Assembly: GCA_964399545.1 (NCBI GenBank)
Contig: CAYNRG010000001.1
Coordinates: 248,001-312,000, forward strand
Length of the DNA: 64,000 nucleotides
Direction of reading: 5' to 3'
From: CAYNRG01 sp964399545
GTDB taxonomy: Bacteria; Bacillota_I; Bacilli_A; Erysipelotrichales; Erysipelotrichaceae
Position numbers and translations under genes: made by a program. The notes under the pieces are model-generated. The model saw nothing but the letters and a program-made list of their open reading frames with translations, did not search any database and was not told where the DNA came from. This document shows, in pieces, positions 61,703-64,000 of the stretch (position 1 is its first letter; each line of letters starts with the position of its first letter).

Positions 61703-62747
61703 AGTTTATCGACTAGTTTTGGTGATTGCTTTAGCTTTTCTAACTATCTTTGGTGGAACTTTTTTTTACTATCAATCTGAAAGAAAGCCGGTAACCTCAA
61801 TATCTCAAAGTATTTATTTTTCTATTCTTCCTGGTCAAAGCGCCAAGAGAATTTTGAAAAATTTAGAAGCAGAAGATATAATCCGTAATGCTCAAGTCGC
61901 TTCTTTTTATATGAAAATGAACAGTTTAACTGATTTAAAAGCAGGTGAGTACTTATTAGATCCTAGTTGGACTTTAGAAGAAATTTTAGTTACTTTAAAT
62001 AATCCGACTGCTGCGATTAGCAATGATGTACGCATTACTTTTATTGAAGGAGATTGGTTAAAACACATGGCGGATAAAATAGATAAGGAAACTAGTTTAT
62101 CTTCAGAAGAGTTATTAGAACTTTGGAACAGTGAAGTATTTGTTCGCTCACTAATGGCAGATTATCCTTTTTTAACTGAAGAAATTTTTAATGAATCTAG
62201 TCGCTATTTGTTGGAAGGGTATCTTTTTCCAAGTACCTATGATTTTTATCGTGAAACGACTGCAGAAGAGGTTACAAAAAAGTTGTTAAATCAAACCTTA
62301 AAAATTTATAATAAATATAAATCTGATATAGAAAAGAGTGATTTATCAATTCACGAAATTTTTACATTAGCTTCTATTGTGCAATATGAAGCAGGTTCAG
62401 TCAATGATATGAAATTAATTGCAGGGGTTTTTTATAATCGCTTAGATATTGGGATGAAACTCCAAAGTAGTGTTACTATTTGTTATGCACTAGATTTAGA
62501 AAGTGGTAAGGATTGGAGAAAATGTGAAACTAATCCTAATTTTGACTCTCCATACAATACCTATAAATACAGTGGGTTGCCTCCAGGACCAATTTTAAAC
62601 CCAGGAGAAGCAGCAATTGAAGCTACTTTACAACCTACTAATTCCGATTATTATTATTTCATGGCTGATGTGTATAATGATGGAACCGTTTATTATGCAA
62701 AAACATTGCAAGAACATGAAGCAAATGTAGATAAATACTTACGATAA
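61671..62747 (+). CDS. mltG: Endolytic peptidoglycan transglycosylase MltG (YceG-like)
   Basis: Membrane-anchored enzyme thought to cut nascent glycan strands and end their elongation. The frame opens at TTG 61632, but ATG 61671 lies 9 bases after GGAGG inside the DUF1292 gene. One span covers about 15-35. The domain begins FSILPGQSAKRILKNLE and includes LLEGYLFPSTYDF. The catalytic Glu lies in ASIVQYEAGS, followed by GVFYNRL and YKYSGLPPGPILNPG. The length is 358 aa. Confidence 0.93.
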   Translation: MTAVKKNRQTKVYRLVLVIALAFLTIFGGTFFYYQSERKPVTSISQSIYFSILPGQSAKRILKNLEAEDIIRNAQVASFYMKMNSLTDLKAGEYLLDPSWTLEEILVTLNNPTAAISNDVRITFIEGDWLKHMADKIDKETSLSSEELLELWNSEVFVRSLMADYPFLTEEIFNESSRYLLEGYLFPSTYDFYRETTAEEVTKKLLNQTLKIYNKYKSDIEKSDLSIHEIFTLASIVQYEAGSVNDMKLIAGVFYNRLDIGMKLQSSVTICYALDLESGKDWRKCETNPNFDSPYNTYKYSGLPPGPILNPGEAAIEATLQPTNSDYYYFMADVYNDGTVYYAKTLQEHEANVDKYLR

Positions 62748-62757
62748 GGTGAAGATA

Positions 62758-63387
62758 ATGAGACCTATTCTTATTGGTATTGCCGGAGGTAGTGCATCAG
62801 GAAAAACACTAATAGCAACTAAAATAAAAGAAGCTTTTGATAATAATAAATCCGTAGTTATTTTGAGGCAAGATGATTACTATTGTAATCAAGATTCATT
62901 AAGTATGGAAGAGAGATTTAAAACTAATTATGATCATCCGTTAGCTATTGAAACTGAGTTGTTAATTAGTCATTTAGAAACATTGATGAAGCAAATTTCG
63001 ATTGAAAAGCCCATTTATGATTTTGTAAACCATACAAGAAGCAAGAATTTTGAATTAATTACTCCATGCGATGTTCTTATTTTGGAAGGGTTATTTGTTT
63101 TGGAAAGTGCAAAATTAAGAGAACTACTAGACATCAAGATTTTTGTTGATACAGATGCTGATATCCGATTTATTCGCCGATTGAGAAGAGATGTAGAAAA
63201 GAGAGGAAGAACACTTGACTCTGTGATTAAGCAATATACAGAGACGGTTCGGGTGATGCATGATAATTTTATTGAACCAAGTAAACGTTATGCAGATCTA
63301 ATTATTCCTGAAGGTGGCAAAAATAAAGTAGCCATTGATTTACTTACTACAAAAATTAGTAGTATAATTACAAAGAATATGATATAA
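62758..63387 (+). CDS. udk: Uridine kinase
   Basis: Phosphorylates uridine or cytidine in pyrimidine salvage. ATG 62758 follows AAGGTGA; GTG 62749 is part of that region. Walker A GIAGGSASGKT, QDDYYCNQ and the RRLRRDVEKRGR lid are present. The length of 210 aa is normal. Adjacent to greA, as in other Bacillota. Confidence 0.92.
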   Translation: MRPILIGIAGGSASGKTLIATKIKEAFDNNKSVVILRQDDYYCNQDSLSMEERFKTNYDHPLAIETELLISHLETLMKQISIEKPIYDFVNHTRSKNFELITPCDVLILEGLFVLESAKLRELLDIKIFVDTDADIRFIRRLRRDVEKRGRTLDSVIKQYTETVRVMHDNFIEPSKRYADLIIPEGGKNKVAIDLLTTKISSIITKNMI

Positions 63388-63388
63388 T
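63380..63388 (+). promoter_or_regulatory. Extended -10 element before greA
   Basis: TGA directly before TATAAT (63383-63388), overlapping the udk stop. No good -35 box. Confidence 0.45.
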
Positions 63389-63412
63389 ACGACAAGTTAG
63401 GAGTGACAGAAT

Positions 63413-63886
63413 ATGGTAATTGATGAGAAAGTTTATGTAACTCAAGAAGGTTTAGAAGAGTTAAAGAAAGAATATGAAAATTTAGTTCATGTTGTTAAGA
63501 ATGAAGTTATTGAGGATTTAAAAGCGGCTCGAGCTCAAGGTGATTTATCTGAGAATGCTGATTATGATGCTGCTCGTGATCGCCAAGCACAAGTAGAGGC
63601 AAGAATTCGTGATCTTGAAGTAATGCTTGATAACATTGAATTAATTAAAGAGAAAAAAGGGAATTCTAAGATTGTCAAATTAGGTTCTACTGTTGAAATC
63701 CAAGATATGGATACTAAAGAAGTTGAAAAGTTTATCATCGTTGGTTCTGTAGAAGCAGACCCATTAAACGGAAAGTTATCTAATGTGACACCACTTGCTT
63801 CTGCTATGATGGATAAAAAAGTAGGGACAGTTGTGGATGTTTTAGTTGATAAGCCATACAAAGTTAAAATTTTATCTGTAAAATAG
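63413..63886 (+). CDS. greA: Transcription elongation factor GreA
   Basis: Rescues backtracked RNA polymerase by stimulating transcript cleavage. The coiled coil tip has the conserved acidic pair in ARAQGDLSENADYDAA. The C-terminal domain includes VEIQDMDTKEVEKFIIVG and SPLA-like TPLASAMMDKKVGTVVDV. The length of 157 aa is typical. TAGGAG precedes the ATG. Confidence 0.95.
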   Translation: MVIDEKVYVTQEGLEELKKEYENLVHVVKNEVIEDLKAARAQGDLSENADYDAARDRQAQVEARIRDLEVMLDNIELIKEKKGNSKIVKLGSTVEIQDMDTKEVEKFIIVGSVEADPLNGKLSNVTPLASAMMDKKVGTVVDVLVDKPYKVKILSVK

Positions 63887-63905
63887 GAATTTTATAAAAA
63901 AAACT

Positions 63906-63949
63906 AAAAATAAGTAGGAGATTAAGCGAATGAAACTACTTATTTTTTT
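63906..63949 (+). terminator. Possible greA terminator overlapping the next start
   Basis: AAAAATAAGTAG (63906-63917) pairs with CTACTTATTTTT (63937-63948) followed by T residues. The loop contains the ATG at 63930. Confidence 0.5.
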
Positions 63950-64000
63950 TATTTTACTTTTTTGTGTTTGTGGAAGTTCTTTTCAAAAAATAGAATTAAC
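63930..64000 (+). CDS. Partial ORF with signal-peptide-like start, cut by window end
   Basis: ATG 63930 follows TAGGAG (63915-63920) with 9 bases between. The visible 23 residues begin MKLLIFFILLFCVCGSSF, a hydrophobic stretch with Cys that could be a lipoprotein or secreted signal, though it lacks a canonical lipobox. The T-rich coding sequence overlaps a terminator-like stem, so it may instead be a chance frame. Nothing can be said about function. Confidence 0.4.
   Translation, partial: MKLLIFFILLFCVCGSSFQKIEL

Noticed and set aside
1..64000. Mobile element, prophage, CRISPR or recoded UGA code
   Set aside because: No transposase, integrase, repeat array or attachment-like duplications were seen. 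Several core genes end in TGA and Trp is TGG throughout.

Overview
The window is chromosomal, AT-rich DNA from a low-GC Gram-positive bacterium (Bacillota). Supporting signs are DnaB/DnaI-type helicase loading, ScpA/ScpB, RNase HIII, Spx, IreB, MutS2, RecD2, three T-box leaders and a purine riboswitch. TGA serves as a stop and Trp is encoded by TGG, so this is not a UGA-recoding mycoplasma. The compact gene set and the long acidic NusA tail would fit an Erysipelotrichia-like lineage, but that placement is inference. No phage, transposase, integrase, CRISPR array, plasmid origin or rRNA was seen. Almost every base lies in housekeeping genes, so I do not see a large undescribed system here. The unusual signals are small regulatory structures, one unrecognised gene and a few altered core proteins.

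Layout: 1-1022 is the end of a ZnuA-like binding lipoprotein. 1119-9660 is a replication/repair and glycolysis run (polA-mutM-coaE-dnaB-dnaI-pfkA-pyk). 9777-12137 is a mannose-family PTS (IIB-IIC-IID). 12251-17709 holds a membrane phosphoesterase, a NagD-like phosphatase, the tRNA wobble-uridine pair mnmL-mnmM, a gene-poor gap, degV and a hemolysin III-family protein. 17801-23429 has T-box-leuS, scpAB and an orphan flippase. 23464-26048 has guanine-riboswitch-purF and an Mrp ATPase. 26133-31692 has an ABC exporter, a ZIP metal transporter, rubrerythrin and a DEAD-box helicase. 31800-34250 is ktrB-ktrA plus a TSCPD protein, followed by an unrecognised gene with its own promoter, leader and terminator (34263-34965).

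35021-44608 is lspA-rluD-rhomboid-dCMP deaminase, then rnhC on the other strand, then cvpA-mutS2-uvrC and a VanY-like carboxypeptidase. 44686-45890 has a small membrane protein, a phosphodiesterase and tRNA-Arg(UCU). 45906-50932 is the classic rimP-nusA-rnpM-ylxQ-infB-rbfA operon. 50978-53572 (minus strand) is T-box-trpS and an amino-acid permease. 53659-57660 is spx, mnmA and recD2. 57729-63886 is T-box-alaS, the ireB-ruvX-DUF1292 trio, mltG, udk and greA. A partial ORF runs off the right edge.

The genes combine into translation (synthetases, U34 modification, initiation and ribosome assembly), genome maintenance, central glycolysis with sugar import, and ion/metal/redox balance. Several units carry RNA-based control: three T-boxes (specifiers CUC, UGG and GCU), a C74-type purine aptamer ahead of a long U-tailed terminator, and uncharacterised hairpins in the spx, purF, hemolysin III and 34399 leaders.
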